Of a stretch of DNA of 64,000 bases, positions 51,329-61,266 are shown one piece after another. Position 1 is the first letter of the stretch. The number at the start of each line of letters is the position of its first letter. The stretch comes from Stutzerimonas stutzeri (lineage in GTDB: Bacteria > Pseudomonadota > Gammaproteobacteria > Pseudomonadales > Pseudomonadaceae), in the NCBI RefSeq assembly GCF_024451105.1, contig NZ_JANGEY010000003.1:1-64000 (forward strand), in the 5' to 3' direction. The notes below the pieces were generated by a model. It made no database searches and was not told the origin of the DNA. It saw nothing but the letters and a program-made list of their open reading frames with translations. Both the position numbers and the translations under genes were made by a program.

Positions 51329-52417
51329 TTAGGGGGTGGAATAGGTTGGCTGAGGGCATGCCTCCCCAAGCTCGCGCACCAGCGTCTCGACCAGCTCCGC
51401 CGCCGGCATGGCCCGCGCCAGCGGTGCGCCCTGGCCGGCCCACTGCACGGCGAAGTCGTGGCAGCCCCGGGCGCCGGCGGCGGCGACCAGCGCCTTGGCG
51501 GCCTCGTAGGCGATGGGATAGTCGGGCAGGGCGGGGGCGCCGGGGGCGTCCAGCACGTCGAACAGCCGGTTGACCATGCCCCGCGCCGGGCGTCCGGAGA
51601 TCGCCGCGCTGATCCGCGTGTGGCGCGCCCGCTCGCTGCCCAGCGCCGCCCGGTACTGGGCGTTGGCCGAGGATTCCGGGCAGAGGACGAAGGCGGTGCC
51701 CATCTGCACCGCCGCCGCGCCCAGGCGCAGGGCGGCGGCGATGCCCGCGCCGTCCATGATCCCACCGGCGGCGATCAGCGGCAGGCGGGTGGCGCCCGCC
51801 AGCAGCCGGACCAGCGCGAAGGTGCCGAGCAGCAGGTCGCCCTCGGGCTCGAACACCCCGCGATGCCCGCCGGCCTCGGCGCCCTGGGCCACCAGCGCAT
51901 CGGCGCCGGCCTGCTCGGCCAGCGCCGCCTCCTCCAGGCTGGTGACGCAGGCCAGAGTGACCATCCCGGCGCCCTTGAGGGCACGAATCCACTCGGCCGG
52001 CGGCAGGCCGAAATGGAAGCTGACCACCGCCGGCCGCTCGCGCAGCAGCACCTCCAGGGTGTCCTCGCTGGCCAGGAAACTGCGGTAGGCCTCGCTCAGC
52101 GCCGCCGGCGGCTGCGCGCCGAACTCGCCGAACACCGGCGCCAGATGCGCCAGCCAGGCCGCCTCGCGCGCCGCATCGGCCAGCGCCGGGCGATGGCAGA
52201 ACAGGTTGACGTTGAACGGCGCGGCGCTGAGCGCGCGGGTCGCGCGGATCGACTCCTGCGCCTGCGCCGCGCTGCTGGCGCCGAGGCCGATGGAGCCCAG
52301 CGCCCCGGCATTCGACACCGCGGCGGCCAGCTGCGGCGTGGACACCCCGACCATGGGCGCCTGGACGATGGGATGGCGGATGCCCAGCAGGCGGCGGATG
52401 TCTTGCGTGTGGTTCAT
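51329..52417 (-). CDS. Nitronate monooxygenase-family flavoprotein
   Basis: 362 aa. [63 protein letters not shown] with the catalytic His, [29 protein letters not shown], and C-terminal [21 protein letters not shown]. This fits class I nitronate monooxygenases, which oxidise propionate-3-nitronate and similar poisons. It is much less like IpdC (32814). Start at ATG 52417. Stands alone between the zeta pair and the HipA locus. Confidence 0.88.
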   Translation of the reverse strand: MNHTQDIRRLLGIRHPIVQAPMVGVSTPQLAAAVSNAGALGSIGLGASSAAQAQESIRATRALSAAPFNVNLFCHRPALADAAREAAWLAHLAPVFGEFGAQPPAALSEAYRSFLASEDTLEVLLRERPAVVSFHFGLPPAEWIRALKGAGMVTLACVTSLEEAALAEQAGADALVAQGAEAGGHRGVFEPEGDLLLGTFALVRLLAGATRLPLIAAGGIMDGAGIAAALRLGAAAVQMGTAFVLCPESSANAQYRAALGSERARHTRISAAISGRPARGMVNRLFDVLDAPGAPALPDYPIAYEAAKALVAAAGARGCHDFAVQWAGQGAPLARAMPAAELVETLVRELGEACPQPTYSTP

Positions 52418-52559
52418 GGCGGCGATGCTCCTTGTCGCGGCGGTTCCGAGGCGAAGGCCCGATCTTGCCCGCAAACGGTGCGCGTGGCGAGGCGCTCCTG
52501 ATGCGGCCGAACCGCTCTGGGGCGGCCGTCGCCGCTCGGCCGGCGCCATCCGGCGGAGG

Positions 52560-52910
52560 CTAGGCCTCACCGCCATCGGCGATGTGCAGGGCACGGGCGA
52601 TCCTTTTCCGCAGCTCGGCCACTCCCTCGATATGCCGGTTTGCCGACCTCACGCTCTGCGCAAAGCTGGCCAGCTTCAGGTGTTCCCCCTGCGGGCCGCT
52701 CAGATGGAGGGAGCGCGCGGCATAGCTGTCGATCTGGCTGTAAACGCGCGAGAAACCGGCCAGATCGACGGCCTTTTGCCGCCTGAAGGAGCCGAATCCC
52801 GGGTATGAAAAGACCAGTCGCCTGGAATGCGGATAGGTGCAGCAGCGCACGAGGCGTGCCCACGGTTTCCTGCCGGTAGCCCCGGCTGGAGCCAGACGTC
52901 CGTGACGCAA
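52560..52910 (-). CDS. Hypothetical protein or gene remnant
   Basis: 116 codons; only the C-terminal 70 ([20 protein letters not shown] ... [18 protein letters not shown]) look protein-like (amphipathic helices). The N-terminal part is Arg/Cys-rich and no ribosome-binding site was seen. I do not recognise the family. It may be the tail of a decayed gene. An overlapping frame (52567-52980) is Arg/Pro-rich and less likely. Confidence 0.25.
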   Translation of the reverse strand: MRHGRLAPAGATGRKPWARLVRCCTYPHSRRLVFSYPGFGSFRRQKAVDLAGFSRVYSQIDSYAARSLHLSGPQGEHLKLASFAQSVRSANRHIEGVAELRKRIARALHIADGGEA

Positions 52911-52980
52911 GATAACGGGCAGGCCGGATTTCAGTGCCGCGGCATTGGATGGGCAACAAAATACCGATTACGAGCTGCAC

Positions 52981-53052
52981 AAAGGCATAAATAGGTATTT
53001 AAATGCCTTTTTGTGCCTTGGGCATGGGCAGAATAGGTACTATGATGCCTAT
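52981..53052. promoter_or_regulatory. Palindromic operator region before hipA
   Basis: An AT-rich patch. AAAGGCAT (52981) and ATGCCTTT (53003) form an inverted repeat around AAATAGGTATTT. A second pair ATAGG (53033) and CCTAT (53048) overlaps the likely start codon. AATAGGTA occurs twice, 42 nt apart. This is what an autorepressing HTH antitoxin would bind. Confidence 0.55.
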
Positions 53053-54406
53053 CCATCACCTCCCCAAAGACACGGTGCGCGGCGCCAGCCATCACATGGA
53101 AACCCTCACCCTTCAGGTCCATCTCGACGGTCAATGGCACGATGCGATGCGGCTGTGCTTCGACGCGCCCGCCGACGGCTTGCGCAGCCGCTGCAGCGCC
53201 CGCTACGAGGCCGACTATCTGGTCGCCCACCTTGACGACCTGGGCACGCCGAAAGCCCCGGCGGTGAGCGCCGCCTTGCCCCTGGGCTGGGACGACTACC
53301 GGGGCATCGCGCCGGCCTTCCTGCACGACATCATCCCCGCCGGCGCCGCGCGGCGGCTCATCCTCGCGCGGATGGCGCTGCCCCTCGATGCGCCGGAAGA
53401 GTTCTTCCTGCTGCAGCGCTGCACCCTGGCCCCGGTCGGCCACCTGCGGGTCAAGGAGTCCGTCGCCGCCCCCTGCGTAGCGGCCGGCTTCCCCCGCGAG
53501 GAAGTGATCCGCCGCGACATCCGCTTCCTCGATTACGCCTACGAGCGCGGCGCGGCCGTCGGCGGCGCCACGGGGGCGGGCGGCGAGGCGCCCAAGCTGC
53601 TGCTGGCCGAGGATGCCGCCGGCGATCTCCACCCGGACGCCAGCCTGCCCGACGCCGAGGTGCGCCGGCACTGGTTCGTCAAGTTCCCGCGCAACGCCGC
53701 GACAGCTACCGACCGGGACATCCTGCGCAGCGAATACTGCTACTACCATGCGCTCAACCGCCTGGGCATCGAGACGAGTGCCCCCGAAGGGCTGGCTTTC
53801 GAGGAGGCGGAAAAGCCCAGCCTGTGGATGCAGCGCTTCGACCGCCGGATCGGCCCGCACGGGGTCGAGCGCATCGCCGTCGAATCCGCCTACTCGCTGT
53901 GCGGCGTGACCCGGCCGGGCAGCCGCCTGGAGCACGTCGAGGTGGTCGCCCGCCTGGCGCAGACCTGGAACGCCGTCGGGCAGGGCGCGGAGATTCCCGC
54001 CCTGGTCGCCGAGTACCTGCGCCGCGACCTGCTCAACCAGATCCTCGGCAACACCGACAATCACGGGCGCAACTTCTCCATCCTGCGCAGCCGCGAGCGC
54101 ATCGACCTGGCGCCGATCTACGATCTGGCACCGATGGCCATGGACCCCGAGGGCGTGGTGCGCACGACCCGCTGGCCCGACGGCATCGAACGCCTGGAGG
54201 GCACCGACTGGCGCGCCGCCTGCCACGCCCTGGCGCGCTGGGCCGATCCCGAAGCGGCGTTCGAGCGCCTGCGCGCCGATGCCCGCCAGCTGCTGGCCCT
54301 GCCGGACCTGCTGCACGAACTGGGCCTGCCCGAGGCGACCTGGCAGGCGCCGGCCATCCCGCTCGACCGCCTGGAAACCACCCTGCGCCGCTGGGGGCTG
54401 CTATGA
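53042..54406 (+). CDS. hipA: HipA-family serine/threonine-kinase toxin
   Basis: 454 aa from ATG 53042; the family-like sequence begins at METLTLQVHLDG (ATG 53096), an alternative start. N-terminal Couple_hipA region, G-loop region AVGGATGAGGEAPKLLLAED, ATP-binding HWFVKFPRN, hinge LWMQRFDRR, catalytic loop GNTDNHGRNFSIL (Asp and Asn), and IYDLAPMAMDP (Mg-binding Asp). All kinase essentials are present. HipA phosphorylates glutamyl-tRNA synthetase in E. coli. The HTH gene follows, with ATGA overlap, opposite to the usual hipB-hipA order. Confidence 0.83.
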   Translation: MMPIHHLPKDTVRGASHHMETLTLQVHLDGQWHDAMRLCFDAPADGLRSRCSARYEADYLVAHLDDLGTPKAPAVSAALPLGWDDYRGIAPAFLHDIIPAGAARRLILARMALPLDAPEEFFLLQRCTLAPVGHLRVKESVAAPCVAAGFPREEVIRRDIRFLDYAYERGAAVGGATGAGGEAPKLLLAEDAAGDLHPDASLPDAEVRRHWFVKFPRNAATATDRDILRSEYCYYHALNRLGIETSAPEGLAFEEAEKPSLWMQRFDRRIGPHGVERIAVESAYSLCGVTRPGSRLEHVEVVARLAQTWNAVGQGAEIPALVAEYLRRDLLNQILGNTDNHGRNFSILRSRERIDLAPIYDLAPMAMDPEGVVRTTRWPDGIERLEGTDWRAACHALARWADPEAAFERLRADARQLLALPDLLHELGLPEATWQAPAIPLDRLETTLRRWGLL

Positions 54407-54681
54407 AGAAACCGCAGGAAGACCGCGGCGCGGTACTCGACGACATCCGCCAGCAACTGGCCGACGGCACCCTGAGCTTCGGCGGCGCCATCCGCCAGCT
54501 GCGCCTGCGCGTAACCGGCCTGAACCAGACCGACTTCGCGCGCATGTGCAAGCTGTCGCTGCGCACCCTGCGCCAGCTCGAACAGGATGCCGGCAACCCC
54601 ACGGTGGCGACGCTGGACAGCGTGTTCAGGCTGTTCGGAATGCGGGTGGGGATTGTGGTGGGAAGGCCGAGGGACGCGTAG
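54403..54681 (+). CDS. HipB-like helix-turn-helix antitoxin
   Basis: 92 aa. Cro/C1-type HTH: LSFGGAIRQLRLRVTGLNQTDFARMCKLS and LRTLRQLEQDAGNPTVATLDSVFRLFGMRVG. The start overlaps the hipA stop by 4 nt. It probably binds HipA and the palindromes at 52981. Its position downstream of the toxin means toxin is translated first. It ends just before a cluster of repeats and IS debris. Confidence 0.78.
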   Translation: MKKPQEDRGAVLDDIRQQLADGTLSFGGAIRQLRLRVTGLNQTDFARMCKLSLRTLRQLEQDAGNPTVATLDSVFRLFGMRVGIVVGRPRDA

Positions 54682-54689
54682 CGGTTCTG

Positions 54690-54812
54690 ACTCGCGCTCC
54701 GCGCTTGATGTGATGGCTCCCACGCTCTGCGTGGGAGCCATTATCACTGGACGCTCCGCGTCCGCTTCTGGGGCGCAGAGCGTCACTGGCTACATTCCCA
54801 CGCGGAGTGATC
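54690..54812. repeat. Repeat family C: CGCTCTGCG/CGCTCCGCG palindromes
   Basis: GGCTCCCACG-CTCTG-CGTGGGAGCC (54714-54739) is a strong hairpin; GGACGCTCCGCGTCC (54749-54763) and CCCACGCGGAG (54797) follow. They are REP-like palindromes of a type common in Pseudomonas and other GC-rich genomes. No gene is present. Confidence 0.7.
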
Positions 54813-54865
54813 TTGCCCAGCCCCAGTGGACACCCCGTTAAGCGATACACTGCATGAGGTGAACC

Positions 54866-54970
54866 ATGGCAAGATCAGCAAACCTGATGAAGCAAACCTG
54901 CACCCGCCATTCCCAAGCCTACAAGGACGGAGCGCTGGCTTTGGCCGAGCGAATCGGTGTCAGCACGTAG
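54866..54970 (+). pseudogene. Start of an IS3-family orfA transposase, truncated
   Basis: 34 codons: MARSANLMKQTCTRHSQAYK followed by DGALALAERIGVS, the N-terminal HTH segment of IS3-type OrfA (compare the usual ...EAVALAERIGVS). The frame is stopped where repeat B3 begins. Upstream, CCCCAGTGGACACCCCGTTAAG (in part) resembles an IS3-type left end and AGGTG gives a ribosome-binding site. The rest of the element is gone. Confidence 0.55.
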
Positions 54971-55071
54971 GGTAGAAAGCCGCGCAGCGTTTTCTACCGT
55001 CACATGCCCCGCAGTACCCGCTGGAAAAGACCTGCGGTCGTTTTCCACGGGGTGGCCATCCACCCTACGCG
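54967..55071. repeat. Repeat family B, third unit
   Basis: GTAGGGTAGAAAGCCGCGC ... GCGTTTTCTAC (54967-54998) and GAAAAGACCTGCGGTCGTTTTC, then ATCCACCCTACGC. The outer GTAGGGT and ACCCTAC ends pair. It interrupts the transposase remnant, so it inserted (or recombined) there later. Confidence 0.65.
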
Positions 55072-55084
55072 CGAGGAGTGCCGC

Positions 55085-55819
55085 TCAGGCTAGCCAACCG
55101 TCCTCTGCCAGCCCGGCCAGCAGCGCTTCGCCGCTGGCAAACTCCCGCTCCACCCCCGGCAACTCCGGCCTCTTCAGCACCAGCACAGGAATCCCCCGTT
55201 CTCGGGCGGCCTGCAACTTGTGCTCGGTGGCCTGGCTGCCGCTGTTCTTGCTGACCAGCACGTCGCAGTCGATGCGCGCCATCAGCGCGCGCTCGTCGTC
55301 GAGGGCGAAGGGGCCGCGGGCGCCGAGGATTTCGGCGCGCGGTACGGGCGGCTGGGCGGTGAGGCAGCGCACGGTCCACTGCTGGTGGGCGGGGATTTCG
55401 TGGAGGTGTTCCAGCGGTTCGCGGCCGAGGGTGAACAGCGGGCGGCGGAAGGGGGCGAGGGCGGCGGTCAGTTCGGCCCAGTCGCCCACCTCGCGCCAGT
55501 CGTCGCCGGGGCCGGGCTGCCAGCCGGGGCGGCGCAGGGCCCAGCAGGGGATGCCGGCGAGCTGTGCGGCGTGGGCGGCGTTGCGGCTGATCTGCGCGGC
55601 GTAGGGGTGGGTGGCGTCGATCAGCAGGCCGATACCTTCAGCCGCGATGAAGCGCGCCAGCCCCTCGGCGCCGCCGTAGCCGCCGACGCGCACCTGGCAG
55701 GGCAGGTCGCTCGGCACCTTGCCGAGGCCGGCGAGGCTGTAGAGGGCGTCGCTCGGTAGCTGGCGGGCGATGGCCAGCGCCTCGCCGATGCCGCCGAGCA
55801 GCAGGATGCGTCTGTTCAC
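55085..55819 (-). CDS. cobK: Precorrin-6A reductase
   Basis: 244 aa from a GTG start at 55819 that overlaps the cbiD stop (GTGA). [19 protein letters not shown] nucleotide-binding start, [43 protein letters not shown], and [31 protein letters not shown] are CobK/CbiJ signatures. Reduces precorrin-6A with NADPH. Last gene of the leftward cobL-cbiD-cobK operon. The 403 nt beyond it hold repeats and IS debris. Confidence 0.92.
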   Translation of the reverse strand: MNRRILLLGGIGEALAIARQLPSDALYSLAGLGKVPSDLPCQVRVGGYGGAEGLARFIAAEGIGLLIDATHPYAAQISRNAAHAAQLAGIPCWALRRPGWQPGPGDDWREVGDWAELTAALAPFRRPLFTLGREPLEHLHEIPAHQQWTVRCLTAQPPVPRAEILGARGPFALDDERALMARIDCDVLVSKNSGSQATEHKLQAARERGIPVLVLKRPELPGVEREFASGEALLAGLAEDGWLA

Positions 55820-56916
55820 GATGCGGACTCCAGCGCCCGGCCGACGAAGCGGCCCTGGCGGTCGATGGCGAAGACTTCCAGGCGCACCTCGGCCGGGACT
55901 ATCGAGCGGGCGAAGGCCAGCGCGCGGGCGCACACCGCATCGCCCAAAGCGATGCCGGCGGCAGCGGCCAGGGCGAGCGCCTGCTGGCTGGTGTTGGCGG
56001 CGCGCATGGCCTCCTGCAGCGCGGCCTCGGCGCCCAGTTCGGCGGCCCAGTCGGCCAGTTGCGGCAGGTCGATGCTGGAGCGGCGGCTGTGCAGGTCGAG
56101 GTGGCCGGCGGCCAGCTTGCTGATCTTGCCGAAGCCGCCGCACAGGGTCAGGCGCGCCACCGGGGCGCGGCGCAGGTGCTTGAGCACGGCGCCGGCGAAG
56201 TCGCCCATCTCGATCAGCGCGCTGTCGTCGAGGCCGTAGTGGCCGCGCATGGCGTCCTCGCTGGCGTTGCCGGTGCAGGCGGCCAGATGCTGCAGGCCGT
56301 TGGCGCGGGCCACGTCGATGGCCTGGTGGATGGAGGCGATGTAGGCCGAGCAGGAGAACGGGCGGACGATGCCGGTGGTGCCGAGGATCGAGATGCCGCC
56401 GAGGATGCCCAGGCGCGGGTTCATGGTCTTCAGCGCGATTTCGGCGCCGTTCGCCACGCAGACGGTGACCTCGAAGCCGCCGGCGTAGCCGCGCTCGGCG
56501 GCCAGGGCGGTCAGGTGCTCGGTCATCATTTGTCGCGGCACCGGGTTGATCGCCGGCTCGCCGACCGCCAGCACCAGGCCGGGGCGGGTGACGGTGCCGA
56601 CGCCGGGGCCGGCGTGGAAGCGCACGCCGGGACGCGGATCGAGCGCCACGCGAGCGCTGATCAGTGCGCCGTGGGTGGCGTCCGGGTCGTCGCCGCCGTC
56701 CTTGAGCGTGCCGGCCTCGGCGCCGCCGTCGCACAGCCGGCAGAACTCCAGGCGCATGCTCACCCGCTGGCCCTTGGGCAGGACGATCTCCACCGCATCG
56801 CAGGCTTCGCCGCTCAGCAGCAGGCGGGCGGCGGCCAGGCTGGTGGCGGTGGCGCAGCTGCCGGTGGTCAGGCCGCTGCGCAGCGGGCGCGGCTGTTCCG
56901 GGGTTTCCTCACGCAT
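55816..56916 (-). CDS. cbiD: CbiD-like cobalt-precorrin-5B C1-methyltransferase
   Basis: 366 aa. [21 protein letters not shown] at residues about 14-34 is the CbiD signature; [21 protein letters not shown] and [17 protein letters not shown] follow. In the anaerobic pathway CbiD methylates C1. Pseudomonas uses it within an otherwise aerobic set (with CobG), replacing CobF; no cobF is seen in this window. Overlaps cobL by 8 nt and cobK by 4 nt. Confidence 0.9.
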   Translation of the reverse strand: MREETPEQPRPLRSGLTTGSCATATSLAAARLLLSGEACDAVEIVLPKGQRVSMRLEFCRLCDGGAEAGTLKDGGDDPDATHGALISARVALDPRPGVRFHAGPGVGTVTRPGLVLAVGEPAINPVPRQMMTEHLTALAAERGYAGGFEVTVCVANGAEIALKTMNPRLGILGGISILGTTGIVRPFSCSAYIASIHQAIDVARANGLQHLAACTGNASEDAMRGHYGLDDSALIEMGDFAGAVLKHLRRAPVARLTLCGGFGKISKLAAGHLDLHSRRSSIDLPQLADWAAELGAEAALQEAMRAANTSQQALALAAAAGIALGDAVCARALAFARSIVPAEVRLEVFAIDRQGRFVGRALESAS

Positions 56917-58129
56917 CGCCGGCCTCGACGGGCTTGCGTACGCAGAGCAGGGTGATCGGCAGCGCCTGGCGCCAGGTGTCGAAGCTGCCCAGCGGCTTGG
57001 CGTGGGCGATGTGCAGGCGCAGCAGCTCGCCGCCGTGGCGGCTGTACCAGTCGATCAGCCGCGCCTCGCTCTGCAGGGTGACGGCGTTGGCGACCAGCCG
57101 CCCGCCCGGCTTGAGCGCCGCCCAGCAGTCTTCCAGCACGCCGGGCACGGTGACGCCGCCGCCGATGAACACCGCGTCCGGCGCCGGCAGGCCGGCCAGC
57201 GCCTGCGGCGCGCTGCCGGCGACCAGTTGCAGGTGCGGCACGCCGAGGGCGTCGCGGTTGTGGCGGATGTGCGCCTGGCGGCCCGCGTCGGCCTCGACGG
57301 CGAGGGCGCGGCACTGCGGATGGGCGCGCAGCCACTCGATGCCGATGGAGCCGCAGCCGGCGCCGACGTCCCAGAGCAGTTCGCCGGGCAGCGGGGCGAG
57401 GCGGGCGAGGGTGACGGCGCGCACGTCGCGCTTGGTCAACTGGCCGTCGTGGCGGTAGGCCTCGTCGGGCAGGCCGACGGTGGGCGGCAGCGGCTGCGCG
57501 CCGGCTTCCGCCCGGCAGTCGATGGCCAGCAGGTTGAGGGCGGCGCCGGGCGGCAGCTGCCAGTCGGCGGCGAGGCTGTCGAGGCGCCGTTCGTGCGGGC
57601 CGCCGAGGTGCTCCAGCAGGCTGAGGCGGCTGGGGCCGAAGCCGCGCTCGCGCAGCAGTTCGGCGACCTCGGCCGGGGTGGCGGCGCCTTCGCTGAGCAC
57701 CAGCAGGCGCGCGCCGCGCTGCAGGTGGCGGTTCAGCGCGGCCAGCGGGCGGGCGACCAGCGAGACCACCGTGCAGTCCTGCAGCGCCCAGCCCAGGCGC
57801 GCGGCGGCCAGGGACACCGAGGAAGGCGCCGGCAGCACGCGCAGCTCCCCGGCCGGCAGCGCACGCGCCAGGCTGGCGCCGACGCCGTAGAACATCGGGT
57901 CGCCGCTGGCCAGCACGCAGGTCGGCGTGCCGCGCCGGGCCAGCACGGGCGCGAGGTCGAACGGACTGGGCCAGCACGCGCGCGTGGCACCCACGCAGCG
58001 CGGCAGCAGGGCCAGCTGGCGCTCGGCGCCGACGATGTGCGCGGCGCCGAGCAGGGCGCGGCGGGCGCTCTTGCCGAGGCCGGCGAAGCCGTCTTCGCCG
58101 ATGCCCACTACGGTCAGCCAGGGCGTCAT
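56909..58129 (-). CDS. cobL: Precorrin-6Y C5,15-methyltransferase (decarboxylating)
   Basis: 406 aa bifunctional protein. N-terminal CbiE-type methylase ([37 protein letters not shown]) and C-terminal CbiT-type methylase/decarboxylase with SAM motif [19 protein letters not shown]. Joined at about residue 215 ([13 protein letters not shown]). First gene of the leftward operon, divergent from the riboswitch-controlled cobG operon. Confidence 0.93.
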   Translation of the reverse strand: MTPWLTVVGIGEDGFAGLGKSARRALLGAAHIVGAERQLALLPRCVGATRACWPSPFDLAPVLARRGTPTCVLASGDPMFYGVGASLARALPAGELRVLPAPSSVSLAAARLGWALQDCTVVSLVARPLAALNRHLQRGARLLVLSEGAATPAEVAELLRERGFGPSRLSLLEHLGGPHERRLDSLAADWQLPPGAALNLLAIDCRAEAGAQPLPPTVGLPDEAYRHDGQLTKRDVRAVTLARLAPLPGELLWDVGAGCGSIGIEWLRAHPQCRALAVEADAGRQAHIRHNRDALGVPHLQLVAGSAPQALAGLPAPDAVFIGGGVTVPGVLEDCWAALKPGGRLVANAVTLQSEARLIDWYSRHGGELLRLHIAHAKPLGSFDTWRQALPITLLCVRKPVEAGDA

Positions 58130-58178
58130 CGGGGCTCCTTGTGTGGTGGGCGGAGGTCTCCGCCAAAATGCCGCGCCC

Positions 58179-58198
58179 TGGCGAATGAATTCGCCCCC
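58179..58198. repeat. Half REP (right arm only)
   Basis: GGCGAATGAATTCGCCCC without a left partner, in the gap between cobL and the third riboswitch. The sequence before it shows no matching arm. Confidence 0.7.
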
Positions 58199-58249
58199 GT
58201 GGTGGTCTGTGAGGGCAATGGCGGCGAAAGGCGGGCATAATAGCGCGTT

Positions 58250-58408
58250 CGTCGGTGCCCGTTCAGGGCCGAAGAGGGAACACGGAAGAGCATCGCTCCG
58301 ACCGTGGCTGCCCCCGCAACTGTCAGCAGCGAGTCCGCGTCACAGGCCACTGGGCAACCGGGAAGGCGACGCCGGGCGACGACCTGCCAGCCAGGAGACC
58401 TGCCGGCG
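58250..58408 (+). promoter_or_regulatory. Adenosylcobalamin riboswitch upstream of cobG
   Basis: P1 pairs CGTCGG near 58250 with CCGGCG near 58403. Core: GAAGAGGGAACACGG, B12-box GGCTGCCCCCGCAACTGTC, CCGGGAAGGCGACG and GCCAGCCAGGAGACCTGCC. Controls cobG-cobH-cobI-cobJ. Confidence 0.95.
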
Positions 58409-58541
58409 AGAGGAGTCGCGAGTGCCAACGTCGGGCGGGGTGTACCGATGCTGCAAGCGCGCCGGCCTGCGGGCCGGCGCGGGGTTTCGCCTGCGGGCGG
58501 GATCGCAGGGGTCGCCGCGACGGACAATCCGGTGACCTTTC

Positions 58542-59900
58542 GTGAAGCATCCTCTTCGCGCGGCTGCGCCGCGCCCTTCCGCCTGTCCGGGCCTGCTGCG
58601 CATCGTCGCCGCCCGCGACGGCGGCATCTGCCGCATCAAGCTGCCCGGTGGGCGGCTCAGCGCCCGTCAGGCGCGGGCCATCGCCGCCGCTGCCGGCGAC
58701 TGCGCCGACGGCGTGCTGGACGTCACCAACCGCGCCAACCTGCAGATCCGCGGCGTGCGCGCCGGGTGCGAGGACGCGCTGATCGAGCGCCTGCTGGCCG
58801 CCGGCCTGGGCGCCGCCAGTGCCGGCGGCGACGACGTGCGCAACCTGATGCTCAGCCCCGCCGCCGGCCACGATCCGCAGGCGCTGCTGGACACCCGCCC
58901 GCTGGCCGCCGCGCTGCTCGCCCGGCTGGAGCGCGAGCCGCGCTGGCATGGGCTGTCGCCCAAGTTCGCCGTGCAGCTCGACGGCGGCGAGGCGCTGGCG
59001 ATGCTCGACCATCCCCACGACCTGTGGCTGTCGGCCCTGTCGGACGAGGACGGGCCGCGCTACGCCTTTGGCCTGGCCGGCTGCCCGCCGCAGCGCGCCG
59101 GGGACGAACCCGCGCTGGCCTCGATTCCGGCGGCGCAGGCCGGCGAGCTGGTGTTCGCGCTGCTGGCGCTGTTCCTCGACCGCGCCGACGCCGAGCAGAC
59201 CCGCATGCGCCACCTGCTGCAGAGCCTGCCGGCGCCGGCCGTCCTCGCTGCGCTGCGCGCACGCCATCCGGCGCTGGAGCTGCGCCGCGACGCCGCGCTG
59301 CTCGCCTGGCGGCGCGCGGCGGCCGAGCCGCAGCGGCGCTTCGGCGTGCAGGCGCAGCGCCAGGCCGGGCTCTGCCAGGTCGGCGCGCAGGCCGCGCTGG
59401 GTCGCCTTCGCGGCGGGCAGCTGCGTCGTCTGGCCGAGCTGGCCGAGCGCTTTGGCGATGCCAGCCTGCGCCTGACGCCCTGGCAGGGCGTGCTGCTGCC
59501 CAACATTCCCGCCGCCGACGCGACCGGTGTCATGGGCGAGCTGGCGAGCCTCGGCCTGCTGGTCGACCCGGCCGCGCCGCTGGCCCGGCTGGTCGCCTGC
59601 ACCGGCAGCCCGGGCTGCGCCCGCGCGCTGGCCGACACCAAGGCCGACGCCCGGCGCCTGGCCGCCTTGCTGCCGCCCGCCGCCGGCGCGGCGGGCATCC
59701 ACCTGAGCGGCTGCCCGCGCAGCTGCGCCGCTGCGCATGTCGCGGCCTTCACCCTGCTGGCCAGCGCGCCGGCGCGCTACCAGTTGCTGGCGCGCACGCC
59801 CGGTGGCGCCGGTTTCGGCCGCGTGCTGGCCGAACATCTGAGCATCGAGCAGGCCGCCGCATGGCTGGCCGCATTCCCCTTTTCCCTGGAGTCCCCATGA
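58542..59900 (+). CDS. cobG: Precorrin-3B synthase
   Basis: 452 aa nitrite/sulfite-reductase-like protein. 4Fe-4S/sirohaem-type cysteine motifs ACTGSPGC (C-x5-C) and GCPRSC (C-x3-C) lie at about residues 352-358 and 390-394. N-terminal [18 protein letters not shown] and [12 protein letters not shown] are typical. CobG uses oxygen, so it marks the aerobic pathway. The stop overlaps cobH start (ATGA). Riboswitch is 130 nt upstream. Confidence 0.92.
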   Translation: MKHPLRAAAPRPSACPGLLRIVAARDGGICRIKLPGGRLSARQARAIAAAAGDCADGVLDVTNRANLQIRGVRAGCEDALIERLLAAGLGAASAGGDDVRNLMLSPAAGHDPQALLDTRPLAAALLARLEREPRWHGLSPKFAVQLDGGEALAMLDHPHDLWLSALSDEDGPRYAFGLAGCPPQRAGDEPALASIPAAQAGELVFALLALFLDRADAEQTRMRHLLQSLPAPAVLAALRARHPALELRRDAALLAWRRAAAEPQRRFGVQAQRQAGLCQVGAQAALGRLRGGQLRRLAELAERFGDASLRLTPWQGVLLPNIPAADATGVMGELASLGLLVDPAAPLARLVACTGSPGCARALADTKADARRLAALLPPAAGAAGIHLSGCPRSCAAAHVAAFTLLASAPARYQLLARTPGGAGFGRVLAEHLSIEQAAAWLAAFPFSLESP

Positions 59901-60523
59901 TCGACTACATCCGCGATGGTCAGGAGATCTATCGCCAATCCTTCGCCATCATCCGCGCCGAGGCCGATCTCGCGGCGATCCCCGCCGATCTGGAAAAGCT
60001 CGCGGTGCGCGTGATCCATGCCTGCGGCATGGTCGACGTGGTGCAGGAGCTGCGCTTCTCGCCGGGTGCCGGCGCTGCCGGGCGCGCCGCGCTGGCCGCC
60101 GGCGCGCCGATCCTCTGCGATGCGCGGATGGTCGCCGAGGGCATCACCCGCGCGCGCCTGCCGGCCGACAACCGGGTGATCTGCACCCTCAACGATCCGG
60201 AAGTCCCCGCGCTGGCCCGCGCGCGCGGCAACACCCGCTCGGCGGTGGCCCTGGAGCACTGGCGCGACCATCTGGAAGGCAGCGTGGTGGTCATCGGCAA
60301 CGCGCCCACCGCGCTGTTCTACCTGCTGGAAATGCTCGCCGCCGGCGCGCCGAAACCGGCGCTGATCCTCGGCTTCCCGGTGGGCTTCGTCGGTGCCGCC
60401 GAGTCCAAGGACTTGCTCGCCGAGGGCAGCCACGGCGTGCCCTACGTGATCGTCCGCGGCCGCCGCGGCGGCAGCGCCATGGCCGCCGCGGCGGTCAACG
60501 CGCTGGCCACGGAGGTGGAATGA
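59897..60523 (+). CDS. cobH: Precorrin-8X methylmutase
   Basis: 208 aa. [39 protein letters not shown] (His43-type catalytic His), [15 protein letters not shown], and [16 protein letters not shown] are CobH/CbiC signatures. Moves the C11 methyl to C12 to form hydrogenobyrinate. Overlaps cobG and cobI by 4 nt each. Confidence 0.95.
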   Translation: MIDYIRDGQEIYRQSFAIIRAEADLAAIPADLEKLAVRVIHACGMVDVVQELRFSPGAGAAGRAALAAGAPILCDARMVAEGITRARLPADNRVICTLNDPEVPALARARGNTRSAVALEHWRDHLEGSVVVIGNAPTALFYLLEMLAAGAPKPALILGFPVGFVGAAESKDLLAEGSHGVPYVIVRGRRGGSAMAAAAVNALATEVE

Positions 60524-61266
60524 TGGGCAAGGGACGACTGCTGGGCCTGAGCGTCGGGCCGGGCGATGCCGAGCTGATCACCGTCAAGGCGCTGCGTCTG
60601 CTGCGCGCCGCGCCGGTGGTGGCCTATTTCGTCGCCAAGGCCAAGGCCGGCAAGGGGCAGGGCGGCAACGCCTTCGGCGTCATCGCGGAGTACCTGCACG
60701 AGGCGCAGCTGCGCCTGCCGCTGGTCTACCCGGTGACCACCGAGAAGCTGGCGCCGCCGCTCTGCTACGAGGAGGTGATCGCCGACTTCTACGACACCGC
60801 CGCTGCGCAGGTCGCCGCGCACCTGGATGCCGGCCGCGACGTGGCGGTGATCTGCGAGGGCGACGCGCTGTTCTACGGCTCCTACATGTACCTGCACGAC
60901 CGCCTGGCCGGACGCTACGCCACCGAGGTGGTGCCCGGCGTGTGCTCGATGCTCGGCGCCGCCGCCGCGCTCGGCGCGCCGCTGGTGTATCGCAACCAGA
61001 GCCTCCTGGTGCTTTCCGGCGTGCTGTCCGAGGAGGAGCTGACCGAGCGGCTGTCTGGCGCCGAGGCGGCGGTGGTGATGAAGCTCGGCCGCAACTTCGA
61101 CAAGGTGCGCCGGGTGCTGGAGCGCCTCGGCATGGCCGAGCGCGCCCTGTACATCGAGCGGGCGACCATGGCCGAGCAGCGCAGCCTGCCGCTCGCCGAG
61201 GTCGAGCCGATGGCCTCGCCGTACTTCTCCCTGATCCTGGTTCCCGGCCAGAGGTGGCGAGGCTGA
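60520..61266 (+). CDS. cobI: Precorrin-2 C20-methyltransferase
   Basis: 248 aa. [83 protein letters not shown] are CobI/CbiL motifs. SAM-dependent methylation at C20. Begins in the end of cobH (ATGA) and ends within the first codon of cobJ (TGATG). Confidence 0.95.
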   Translation: MMGKGRLLGLSVGPGDAELITVKALRLLRAAPVVAYFVAKAKAGKGQGGNAFGVIAEYLHEAQLRLPLVYPVTTEKLAPPLCYEEVIADFYDTAAAQVAAHLDAGRDVAVICEGDALFYGSYMYLHDRLAGRYATEVVPGVCSMLGAAAALGAPLVYRNQSLLVLSGVLSEEELTERLSGAEAAVVMKLGRNFDKVRRVLERLGMAERALYIERATMAEQRSLPLAEVEPMASPYFSLILVPGQRWRG

